NCBI GenBank assembly: GCA_022453515.1
Contig: JAJNNY010000009.1
Location: 744,001-808,000 of the forward strand
DNA length: 64,000 nucleotides
Source: Astrocystis sublimbata
Lineage: Eukaryota; Ascomycota; Sordariomycetes; Xylariales; Xylariaceae
Direction: 5' to 3'
Position numbers and translations under genes: made by a program
Shown here: positions 1 to 10,256 of the stretch, one piece after another
How the letters are laid out: each line of letters begins with the position of its first letter
Numbering within the stretch: position 1 is the first letter of the stretch
The notes under the pieces: generated by a model
Database searches by the model: none
Told to the model about the DNA's origin: nothing
Seen by the model: the letters and a program-made list of their open reading frames with translations, nothing else

Positions 1-2247
1 TGTTGCTCCACATGCTCTCTCCGCCCGGCACCGTGCCAGGTCACGCCATATTGCTTCGAAGAAGATGGCCTTTGGTGACTTGCAGGCACTCAATCAGGTA
101 TGCAAATTATTTCCGGTTTAACGACGAGCAAAAGCTGACACCCGTAGATATTCATGATTAAACCAGTCTAATTGTGACAACTATGGCCATCTTTCGAAGC
201 CGTATCTGCTTATGCAAGCAAACCGATGGATAGAGGGCTTACTTCATAAAGTATTGTTATCGATACCCAATAAATGCGTTCAAAGAGACTTGTCAATTAC
301 CTGCTATACCCTTCAAGTGCCAAGAAACACGGGCATTGGGACTGTTGCTAACACTTTCGCTTCGCCCTGAGGGTCAAAGTGTGATGGGAACGTTGCATTG
401 ACAAGTGTGAATTTCGGTGAATGGGCACGATAAAGCTGATCGGCAGTTTAATACGCGAGGGGTAACACGTTTTACACAGCTCGGGCCCCAAGCTCTCCTG
501 TGCTTGCGACGATGGTCATGGATTTGAGCTTAAGTCGTTGTAGTTTTTCCGACCTATTGTTACACTTGCCAATCATCCGTCCGTGGTGCTAGCCTCAACA
601 AGCCAGTCGAATGGCATCGATGATTCGAGGGATCCGGCTTGTCCATTGGATACTCCCAAGTGCCAGCAGGTCAAGTTCAGGGATGTCCCCTACTCTTGTG
701 CTTAAAGAAGCATTGATTCTTGCTAGGTATCGTACGGCCGCCCGGCATCCAACGCTGACGCAATACGGACCCTACCGGTACCTGCCGAGTCACCCTGTTT
801 TCTGACCGAGCTTTCGGAACCGACGTAGTTACATGAACATGCTGGACAGCCTTGTCACCGATCATGAGATGACAGATGTGGCGTTACCCATTCTTCGCAT
901 GTGTGACAGGACCCGGCCCCTGGATCTCATCTCTGGCAGTCATGATTTGTTGGTTGTTGCAATTGGGCAGGCATGAGGGTTGCATGCTCGAGCTTGATGA
1001 CAAGGCGTCACTGCCGTGCAATGTGAGAACAGGAGTTTTGTGATTCTGCTGGCCCTTCCCTGCAGGTGACGTTGAAGGATCGTTATGCGCGGGCAATGGA
1101 GGCCATGTTTTCTTCATTGAGGTGTTTATACCAATCGCGTTTACTATCGCGAGCCGACTCGCAGCAATGCGTGTACACGTCGCCAACAAGACAAGACAAA
1201 CCCTGCCTTGCCAACCGACTCCGACGTCGGTGGTTCTGAATATGGAGGCTATAGAAGCATCATTATCGCGATATCAATGAAGAAGCAGCCGAGAAAGGGC
1301 AGTAATTGGACTGAGATGGCGGCGATCGGCAACATGTGGCCTGTGCGCTAAATCTTACGACCCAGCCGTTGCCAGCTCGGCCAGCCTTCGCCCAGCTTTG
1401 AAGAGCTGGAGACAAGGGCCACCCCAGTCTTTTGGTCTTCGCCATATGGCGCCCTTGTTTCATTTGCTGAGGCCTGACACCATCGTCTGCATCGTCTGCC
1501 GCAGTCCTCTATCAAGTGCCATCAAGTGAACCATACAACGTCATCGGACGCCTTCTTGTTCAACCCTCCTTCGTATGCCCCCGTGTTGTCGCGTTAATAT
1601 TGCAGAGGCCAAGTTGAATACAGCCAAGATGATAGCCTAACGTGCTGAGGAACGTGGTGAGGAGTCAAGACGACAATGCGTGGTGGACACGCCGTTGCTA
1701 TGGATCAGCCAGAGCAGATACAGTACGGCTCGCAACTATTATTTATGGCTCGCGTGCTGCCTTCCTCTTGTAACTTCAAGAGATCCTCTTGGTCTATTCT
1801 CGGGGTTCGCGGGACTGCAGATAGAGAACCAGACGCAACTCAATATCAGACACCTTGCCCAGCACCCGTTCGTTTCGTCTCGTGCATTTCGTCTGTCCGT
1901 TTTACTTAAGTCCTTATAAGGCTGCCTGTGCACCTAACCTATTAGAAGCAGCTGCTTTCTCCATCACTTGATCTAAGTACTTCTAGGCAGGACCCTGCAT
2001 CTATCTCACCGGTCAGACGTTGTAGGGTGCGTTGCCAGCCCAAGATACCTACCTAGGTGCCTAGGTGCCTCCCTAGGGGGACGATAGACCGACCAATCTG
2101 CCCCAAGCCCCGCGCTCGTGACGTAGTCCCAAGGCACCCACCGCACCGGTACAGCAGTGCAGCTGAGCTAGAACGCCAAGCATTAGTCTTGCGCCCCGAT
2201 CCGACATTCATTGGTTCTACCATTCAAAAAGCCGGATCTCTCTCGAT

Positions 2248-2266
2248 CCCCCCCCCCCCCCCCCCC
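2248..2266. repeat. C homopolymer (about 19 nt)
   Basis: An uninterrupted run of about 19 cytosines lies some 155 nt upstream of the start codon at 2422. Such a run is prone to length error both in replication and in sequencing. Confidence 0.9.
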
Positions 2267-2374
2267 GACATGTATTTCTATGTGTCTACTGGTTAGCCCC
2301 ATTTTCCCCTTCTGATGTCCCGTTTATCAATATAGTAGTATTCCCATCCTCATCATCTCCTACAAAGCACACAA

Positions 2375-2380
2375 TATAAG
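2375..2380 (+). promoter_or_regulatory. Possible TATA element of the 2422 gene
   Basis: TATAAG lies 42 nt upstream of the start codon at 2422, in a pyrimidine-rich leader. The position is plausible for a fungal TATA box with a very short 5' leader, but no transcript start is known. Confidence 0.35.
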
Positions 2381-2421
2381 CCATTTCCATCATCTGGTGA
2401 GAGGCAACCTCCGCTGACGAC

Positions 2422-3063
2422 ATGTCGACAATCTACTCAGTGCCTCGCGAGAAGCGTTATGGCAAGTACAAGAAAGTGCTGTATTTAGAACCACCAACCG
2501 ACGGTGCCTTTGCTGTCAGGAGGCGTGTCACCACTATCGTCCCACCACCGCAACCACCACCACCGCCACCAGCGCCTGTGCATCATTGCCCCGTGTTGCC
2601 TGAGCCGGAGCCTGAGCCGGAGCCGGAGCGTTGTCCCACTGTCATTGAATATACACCTCCGCCGCCGCCTCCTCCTCCCCCTCCAGCTCCCAAGTCCGAG
2701 GTGGAGGTGGAGGTGGAGCCCGACTCCCCCATTGATGTCATCGCCGTCGACGTTGATCCTTCCGAGGCTGGATCGAGGAGATCTTCTCGGACTTCCAAGA
2801 GCCGCAAGTCGTCTCACTCTAGTCGGCATCACAGCCATAGTCACAGCCACAGCCGGGACCGCGAGGTGTACATCGAGCGCGAGAGGGTCGTTCCTGTGCC
2901 CATCCGCGTCCCGGTACCGTATCCGGTTCAGACGGAGCCGCACTACGACACCTTTCGCTACATCGAGGCGCCGCGGCGCTATGAAGAGCCTCGTCGCCAC
3001 AGCCCGGGCCGCGATATCGTCATAGAGGATCGCCGCCGTCGCCGATACATTCGCGACTGCTGA
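2422..3063 (+). CDS. Proline-rich, low-complexity hypothetical protein (213 aa)
   Basis: I do not recognise a catalytic family. The 213-residue product falls into blocks: a basic N-terminus (MSTIYSVPREKRYGKYKK, residues 1-18); two polyproline stretches (about 43-52 and 76-86) separated by a Pro-Glu repeat; a Val-Glu repeat (about 92-99); a Ser/Arg/His-rich tract with alternating His-Ser (about 117-145); a Val-Pro repeat (about 156-168); and an Arg-rich C-terminus. The opposite strand also has a long frame here (2485-3075), but it only mirrors the repeats. The + frame is preferred because it begins with an ATG after a TATA-like element and its non-repetitive ends look protein-like. No signal peptide or membrane segment is seen. 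The polyproline blocks could bind SH3, WW or profilin domains; that is inference only. No intron is needed. Confidence 0.65.
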   Translation: MSTIYSVPREKRYGKYKKVLYLEPPTDGAFAVRRRVTTIVPPPQPPPPPPAPVHHCPVLPEPEPEPEPERCPTVIEYTPPPPPPPPPPAPKSEVEVEVEPDSPIDVIAVDVDPSEAGSRRSSRTSKSRKSSHSSRHHSHSHSHSRDREVYIERERVVPVPIRVPVPYPVQTEPHYDTFRYIEAPRRYEEPRRHSPGRDIVIEDRRRRRYIRDC

Positions 3064-3311
3064 GCACGATTTCATCTATCTTGATGGGGTACGATTCTAA
3101 AGAGATTACGATATTACGATATTTACTTTCACTTGGGACGCGATGTCACATACGTTGTTTGTTGCACGTTACGCTTTGCTATGGGCACTGGCGTTGGATA
3201 CGTCACTATTTATATATATATGTACTTGCTACCATATCACAACATAATGTAATTCAACAATGCCGTTGACATACCGCAGGCTCAGCCTACGAGACACTCG
3301 ACAGTGAAGAG

Positions 3312-3339
3312 ATATATATATGTGTGTGTGTGTGTGTGT
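3312..3339. repeat. TA/TG microsatellite
   Basis: A short TA run (3312-3320) passes directly into about nine TG units (3321-3339). It is a simple-sequence repeat about 250 nt downstream of the stop codon at 3063. Confidence 0.9.
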
Positions 3340-3717
3340 TGAATATACAAATCGTGATACTAAATGTTGAATGCTTTACTTATGGCTCAGTTCTCTGCCG
3401 CGACGAAATATTTGCGGGGGGTCTCAAATCTATCACATGTCCTCGTAGGTCCCTGAACCATCACCGCCCGGGTACGTGGCCTCACAAGTGATCATGAACA
3501 ATGCAGCGACGGCCAGATGGGGATTTCACATATTCGTCAAAGATTGAGACACCGGGTGCAGTGCGGGTTGATGATCGTAATGAAGTGTGAGATATATGAG
3601 CGTATTCTGGTACTTTCTGTCAAACGAGAGCGTTGAGGCGTTACATAAAATACATGAGACGGTCTCCTTTACCTTCCATGTCAGCATGTAGAATAGTAAA
3701 CATTCCCTTAATCGTGG

Positions 3718-3960
3718 TATATAATGTTTTAACCCTTATTAAGACGCCTGGCGCACGCCCGACGCTTGCCCTTTCCTTGCATACAACTGAGTTATTCGTA
3801 TATAATAGAATCGATTATAATTATGCAGCTGAAACAATTACTATATAATGTTTCTATCCTTATCAAGACGTTTGGCGCGAGACGCTTGCCCTTTCCTTAC
3901 ATACAGTTATACACACACATTAGAATCAGGGATATATACGCAGAAACAATGACTATATAA
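3718..3960 (+). repeat. Tandem copies of a dispersed ~120-nt repeat
   Basis: Two head-to-tail copies begin with TATATAATGTTT-like sequence at 3718 and 3842 (period 124), and the opening TATATAAT recurs at 3954. Both copies share a core reading GACGCTTGCCCTTTCCTT (at 3761 and 3881) preceded by CTTATTAAGACG or CTTATCAAGACG. A partial inverted copy lies at about 4045-4085 and a longer inverted copy at 34181-34277. There is no coding capacity. It could be a relic of a miniature transposon or a satellite-like unit; terminal inverted repeats were not established. Confidence 0.75.
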
Positions 3961-4044
3961 TCAGATAAGAATTAAACAATAAATGTTATGTATTACTTTC
4001 TAGTATTATGTGCAAAGAGATGTGTGCAAAGAAATACCAATTGT

Positions 4045-4085
4045 CGCGCGCCTACCAGACGTTTTAATAAGGATAGAAACATCAT
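4045..4085 (-). repeat. Inverted fragment of the 3718 repeat
   Basis: Read on the minus strand, this segment gives ATGTTTCTATCCTTATTAAAACG followed by a GGCGCG-like stretch, matching the first third of the copy at 3842. The CTTTCC core is missing, so it is a truncated copy. Confidence 0.6.
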
Positions 4086-4942
4086 GCATATTACTTTCTA
4101 GGGGGGATTTATATATAATATAATAGTTTTAAACTTGTAAGAACCTACAAGTGTCTTATTTGTTTTGTGTGGCACCTGGAGAGTTAGTATACTTTCAACA
4201 GATTCCTGGTCACCACTTCGCAAAGCATTGAGGCGTAAAGCATCTTACGTCCGAAGTTGTTACTCACACATTCACCGCCACTACTAGCTATAGTCGCATT
4301 GTAGAGCTTATAGCCAAAGGTTTTCTACCAGTCGAGCAAGAGTTGGACCATTTTCGGACCAACAAAAATTGAGTTGAGACTGTAGAGTAACATGGGCTTC
4401 GAAGTCTTATTCCCTTTCATAATTTAGGGGTTTGATCTAGACAAGGCCTCTTATTAGCCCGTACACTAGTGATCGTGTAAGTTACCTGCTGATAGTATTC
4501 TGGAACAAGCCTATGATCAGATCAAACAACCAAAGAGATCGTGTCGAAGGCTTCTGGGCACCTCGGCATAACCGGTAACTACCTGAATTTGAAGCTGAAA
4601 GTATATAGATAGATATAGGCCAACTACGCTGGTTCTTGAGACTTAGGATATTTCCCAAGAAAAGCGCCGAGTATGCAAATGCTCGTTTAGCCCATTGCCG
4701 AGCCTCAATCCATCTCAAGAAAGGGTAGGGCCAAATTTTCCGATGAAGTGTTTCTCAGTTGGGTCTGAATCTTGGCCCTGGAAAGAAAACTTCTGCTTCC
4801 ACTGAACTCACCAATTAGATCTTCGTTGATTTTGCTAGAAGCCAGGTACCTTCCGTCACCTTGCAATGCACACCCACTCACTGCCTGTGCTTTGTCAAAC
4901 CATCTAAGCATCGTCTACTGCATCGAAACATTTGAGACTATC

Positions 4943-4968
4943 TACCTACCTACCTAGGTAGGTAGGTA
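4943..4968. repeat. 26-bp perfect palindrome built on CCTAGG
   Basis: The left arm TACCTACCTACCT is followed at once by its exact reverse complement. The centre TACCTAGGTA (4951-4960) recurs exactly at 8674-8683, 10225-10234, 39302-39311, 47777-47786 and 51740-51749. All of these sites lie outside predicted coding sequence. Confidence 0.85.
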
Positions 4969-7900
4969 CATAGTGATGATGATTGTGGGTCGCGTATGCA
5001 GCTCACACTCATAGTCCGTCTCGACATCTACGTCTGTTCAAAACACCGGAGCTTCAAACTGATCAACACGGAAATACCATACCAGAATCAATGCACTTTC
5101 AACATGCCTCTGAGTACCAGTGTTCAATCGGAATAACTATAATCTGTGACGTCAGCTCAGTCTGGTACATCAGACAGTGCCCCAAAGCATGTTGGTGGAA
5201 AAGCCAGCAGGTTCGTCATGCTCTCAGGGACAAGGTCCGCTTTGAAATTATAGTAATGAATATACCCGAGACCGCTCCCTCCGATCTGTTTATGGGGTAA
5301 CGTAGTATTAGGATTCATTATTTAATCCGAACGCTGGATGTCGCGTGCCCCCTCCTACGGAATCCCCTAGCTTGCCCATCATAGGTAGTATAATTAACCA
5401 GCTGCTGAGCTGCTTAGGGCAACGTCTCGACATCATGATCTACTGCAATCTCACAGCTGAAACCATCGCTGAAACCACACACCACCTACCGCGTTAAGAA
5501 AGCGGCCATGGGACCTGCCCAAGCCATTATTTTGTTATTGATGTAATAATATCGCGCTCAATGTTGTTGTTGATTTGATTAATGGGAGTGGGATAATATG
5601 GGATTTTACGATTTAAGAAGGTGAATGAGCAGGACTGAGTATGATCGAGTTGAAGTCGTTGCTGACATGCAGGCTGACTGGCAGGATGGATGCATCCTTT
5701 GCACTCTATTTCGAAAAAAAACAAAAAAACAAAAACCACTCTCGGCCTTACTTCAATTTGTCAGTCAAATGCGCCTCGCCCGGCCGATCAAACAACATCA
5801 ATCTCAGCCGATGACACGCGTTGTTGGCTTTGGGCCCAATCTTTACCCCGCCTTTCGATGCAGACAGAAGAAAAGAACTGATAATCTCATGAGTCTGGGC
5901 TGATTCTTTAGCAGTAGGTAGCGCGAGATGGAACATGAAAAGCCCGTTCATCGTTCGCTGTTGTGATCCACGAGAGCTACCAGCCGGAAGAGATCCGAGC
6001 CGGGTTGCGCAAGGCATCATCAGAGTGGTTGTGGCTGAGGACCCGTAGAGTTCGACCCTGGATCTCCCCTGCGTTTTCGGTTTCTTGGTGTCCCGTGTGG
6101 CTAAGGACTCGGACGGGAAGGCGATGACGATGATCTCGGTGACGAATGCCTGATGTTCGGACGAAGACAAATCTGTGTATTTGCAGGTGATCTGGGATTC
6201 ACATCTAGATGGATCTATCTATACTGGCATTCAAAAAGGTCTCCCTATTGGGTTGCCAAAATCCGCAGTGCCATCGCATCGCCTGATCCATCGGTTTTCT
6301 CCACAGGATCGAGGTTGAGATGGTGCAGCAGAGGCGAGATCTACCTCGAGACGAGAAATCTGGACTGCTGGAATGTCACGCTGGACTCTCTCCCTGGTCA
6401 GAGCTCTGGTGCACTAGTAGAATGAAAGCTAGCGAATGGGCGTAAACCATCCCCAGTTTGTTTCATTGTTTGAGACTTGAGGTGCATGCGCACTGCATAT
6501 TTGGACAGTCGTGTAGCGAGTTACGTGTGGGTAGGTATCGGTAGTGGGTGTATCGAACTATCGGTACGATAGTAGTTATACACAACATCGTACGATAATA
6601 CGCCTGCGATATGACGGCGAAATGTAGTGGCGGGCGATGCAATCACACCGCCAGCTCACTCACATTTCATTATGCCGACAGCTATTGCCACTCATTGGCC
6701 GGGCTGTTTTATTACTGGTTCTAGAGCGGCTGGAAATAGTTTCCTAAAAAGGGGCCGGCCGTTGGGCGGAGAGCTCCAGCTTTGTGGATGATTTCGTGCA
6801 TAGTGCATATCGATGCCGACCCCATCCGTCTAAGTCTTGTTTTGTGTTCGACATACACGTGGGCGAGCTAAGTGGTCATTGGGTGAAGAAATTTCCTGCC
6901 GCTGCGAGTAATACACGCATACGCCCGTGATAGAGTAGATGACTTGAAGGGATATACCTGATCTAACCTTATTGGAGTGAGTGTCCCAAGTCAAGTTATT
7001 TCAACATCTCATGTGCAAACAACTGTAAGAGTACTGTCTGTACAGATCTGCCCAACGCGAAGCTCACGTCAATGCTTGCCTGACGATAGAGGGGTGTGGT
7101 GCCGTTGCTATAGAGATTCTACCTATCCATAATCGGTTCCCTCAGGCGGCATCTGTTCTGGTCGTGCTCCTTGGTGGCATAGGCGAGGGTTGATTCTGCC
7201 GGAATTCAAAGGCGAAAGTGCCACCAGCTAGAAACCAGCAATCCCAGAGTACCGTCTTGTTTGATCTTCAATTTGGCTTCCACTAATATTGACAGCGACC
7301 CGTGGGGATCTGGTTTCAAACATCTTTCTGCAAGCGGCATGGCCCATCTTACCCATCCCAATTTTGACATGCCTGCAGACGCCTCCTGTAGGTTGCATGA
7401 AAACAACCATCTGGACACTAAGATAACCCTGCCGTGCTGGATTTGTTCACACTCATCCAGGCTAGCCAGGACAGACCAGGCACCCTCGACACCTTCTAAG
7501 CATCAACTAGGATACTGCCTGTGCATGAGATCTTAGTGAGATGAGTGGAGGATGACCGTATATCGACAGCTCTTAAGAGTCGAAAAGCAGGGCAACTCAA
7601 CGCCTGGTATCATGCCGAACCGTTACATAGGCACATGAGACAAGATTCCCACCAATCTATCCACGAGGAATGTTCCGACGGCGCTGGGCTAGATGCCTGC
7701 GTATAGCGCACAAAGCCGGGCCCTGGCCGGGGTTGTTCCCAACGATTTGGTGTTACCTAAGCAGATTCCGTCTTGGAATCTGGGGTCGAGCCCTGCACAT
7801 CCGCGTACCTTGTCTCGTCACCCCAGTATTCCCTTTTGATATCTCCGCCATGTTTATCTCTGAGATGGTGTGTAGCGATTGGGAATTCCAAGCCAGGTCA

Positions 7901-10141
7901 CGCCTTGAATCAGTCTGACAACCTGGAAAGTTGCCCAGAACGATGACTGGGTGCTCGAAGTCCGCATTATTTCTCATGTTGAATATGACAATATATACAA
8001 GTTCTTCTATCACACACATAATTGCAAGTGCCGCATCTCTATACTACTTATGTATGATTCGAGGCCAGGGATGCGGCAGAGGGAAAAATAGAGACCTGCG
8101 CCGACCATGGGTTCCTGGAATTAATGCAATTAGTTAAGATCATTCTGCCGCCGCCCAGGTCTTCTGTCCAGGTGATCTCTTTTAGCGGGATTGACCAGTC
8201 AAAATGGATTTCTTAGTACGGCAGTAGTGTCGGCACGGGTGGATAAGGGGTTCGTGCTAACACCAACCCACTAGGCGACACAAGTGTGGCGGCCAGTAAG
8301 CATGATGGAGCGAGTTGGGGGCGATTCAGGCACGTCAGGGGTATGATATCGTCGAATGTCAGGCCATGTCAGTTTGAGTTAGGTAGAAGAGCAGTGATGT
8401 GCATCGTACTGATAGGATGGATAGGTAGGGCTGGTACTAGGTAGGTAAATTTGGGTGTCATGGCTTGCGCCTGATAGCCATCCATCCACACGGAGCTGTG
8501 GGATGTCGTCGCGTTTATAGCTGACCGTCGCGGGCCGTAGTATTTGCGTTGACAGTTTACTATATTGTCACATTCCGAGGCCCTAGGTTTCCTATGTAGG
8601 TACGTAGGGAACAGGACTATAGTACATCGTGTATGTGTTTCATTTAGGGGTGTGAGCAGATACCTACCTCGCCTACCTAGGTACGTAGAGCTATGTAATT
8701 CACAATTGCCCTCAACATCGAGACTCGGGAAAGTCAAAGAGGAAAAGAAGGTCATGTGGCTGTCCCTGACCCAAAAGGCCCGGAACTAGTGTCTTTGTTC
8801 ATTTACCAACAACTTATACCTGCCTAATACAAGTCAAACTAGTGCGGATTATTCGGTCTACGCATACCTAATCTGCAATAGGGCGACGAGCGAAGCGTGC
8901 GTATAGGTGCGTGAGTTCCTACTTAGGCAATTACCCCTGAATGCCCTATCGACGAGAATGGGCGACGGCAAAGTGCGATGTTTCCTGTTCCTGTCCGCTG
9001 TTTCTGATATTGTTCTTCGGTATTGTTCTCTTGGGCGGCTCAAGTCTGCAGCTCCTCATTCTCCAGCCATCCAACCCAACCCAACCCAACACAACACGAC
9101 CTGCCTGAGGCTGGGAATCCTCGTCAATTGCTTTTGCTTCCAACGCCCCTTCGCGACTTCGCTGGCTTTCGCATGCTTGAACGTCTAGGAACAGACACCT
9201 TGTGTGATGCATGCGATTTGACTGGCTGGTCAGGTGTGCTGCTACCTGTAATTTGACACATCAAGAGGTACTCAAGCCAGCACTTATACGTCCACCTGCA
9301 GCAGATCTCGGTTCGTGGGTGTGCTTCCTAGGTAGCACTCTCGCACCTATTGCTCTTGGGCTCTTCGTATCGTCCTCGAACAAGGCCCTCGGGGGGGAGC
9401 TGACATACGAGTAGCGATCATTCAAACCTAAGCGAACAGTTCGCAGCGCTCGCGACGTACCGTAGACACCGTACCAGTCGAGCCAGTTCACGCCAATTAG
9501 CAGCCACGCATACTCGGTACGACTCGAAGGCCCTGTCGCGCAGACAGACGCTTCACCTCTTTTCGTTGCGCTGCTCCGGTCACAAGCCAGATTGCAGGCC
9601 CGGACCCTGTCAGGTCGGTACCAGATTAAGCAACTTGTGCGACAGTTGCGCGCCGCTACCGACAGGACCACGGATACATGCGACGTCAATCAGGGTCAGG
9701 GTGACATTCTGCTTTCGGGGTTTGGGGGGGGTGTCGAGTGTCTCGAAGCCCACCTGCAGAGCGCGAGTCCACTCAGTGGAAGCCACTCAGAAGCCGTGCA
9801 GCAGCGCAGCAGCAGCACAGCAGTGTCGCTATTACAGGGCCGGGGGCCATTACAGGGCGCCATTGCAGGGCCACTGCTCCAACCCCAACCAACCCTGATC
9901 AGCCCGCCATACGCCAGCCGGGGCTCGACGGGGGGGTCGCCCGCAGGGATTAGGCAAGCTCTGACCTCTGGTGTGAAACAGCAGTCACCAATCACCAATC
10001 ACCTCCCTGAGCACCTGCGCTGGGCATCGATCCTGAGGGCGAGCAGTAGCAGGTACCAACCTAGCGATAGTACCGTACAGTCTGTACCTACCTGCCGTTG
10101 TGCGGCCATTTATCGCTCCTGCTCTAGCTGCCGCGTACCAT

Positions 10142-10168
10142 CCCACATATCCCACATATCCCACATAT
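10142..10168 (+). repeat. 9-bp tandem repeat upstream of the RhoGAP gene
   Basis: Three consecutive copies of CCCACATAT end about 90 nt upstream of the proposed start codon at 10257. They would lie in the promoter or 5' leader of the RhoGAP gene. Shortly after comes the 14-bp palindrome GGTACCTAGGTACC (10223-10236). Confidence 0.8.
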
Positions 10169-10256
10169 CCCGCATCCACAGGTACACAGGTACCTGCATC
10201 CACTGGTTGAAGTTATACGTCGGGTACCTAGGTACCTCGAGGCGCCAGGGAGGGCC

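Larger units (their letters stand above)
1..2421. other. Gene-free stretch upstream of the first gene
   Basis: No open frame here has convincing coding character: the candidates are short, overlap on both strands, and match no family I recognise. No tRNA-like A-box/B-box pair was seen. The right part (about 2040-2090) has several CCTAGGTG-type motifs related to the palindrome scattered through the window, followed by a C homopolymer at 2248-2266. It probably holds the promoter of the gene at 2422 and possibly the end of a gene outside the window. Confidence 0.6.
3064..10256. other. 7.2-kb gene-free region with repeats
   Basis: All frames here are short and lack family signatures. Visible structure: a TA/TG microsatellite (3312-3339), tandem copies of a roughly 120-nt repeat (3718-3960) with an inverted fragment at about 4045-4085, AT-rich DNA around 3600-4150, a 26-bp palindrome (4943-4968), a CCAAC run near 9068-9090, and a 9-bp tandem repeat (10142-10168). 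The last several hundred bases are probably the promoter and leader of the RhoGAP gene at 10257. I see no tRNA or rRNA. Confidence 0.55.

Noticed and set aside
2485..3075. Long open frame on the minus strand opposite the proline-rich protein (196 aa)
   Set aside because: It mirrors the GC-rich repeats of the plus-strand gene; its Arg/Trp/Leu runs are reverse complements of proline and serine codons.
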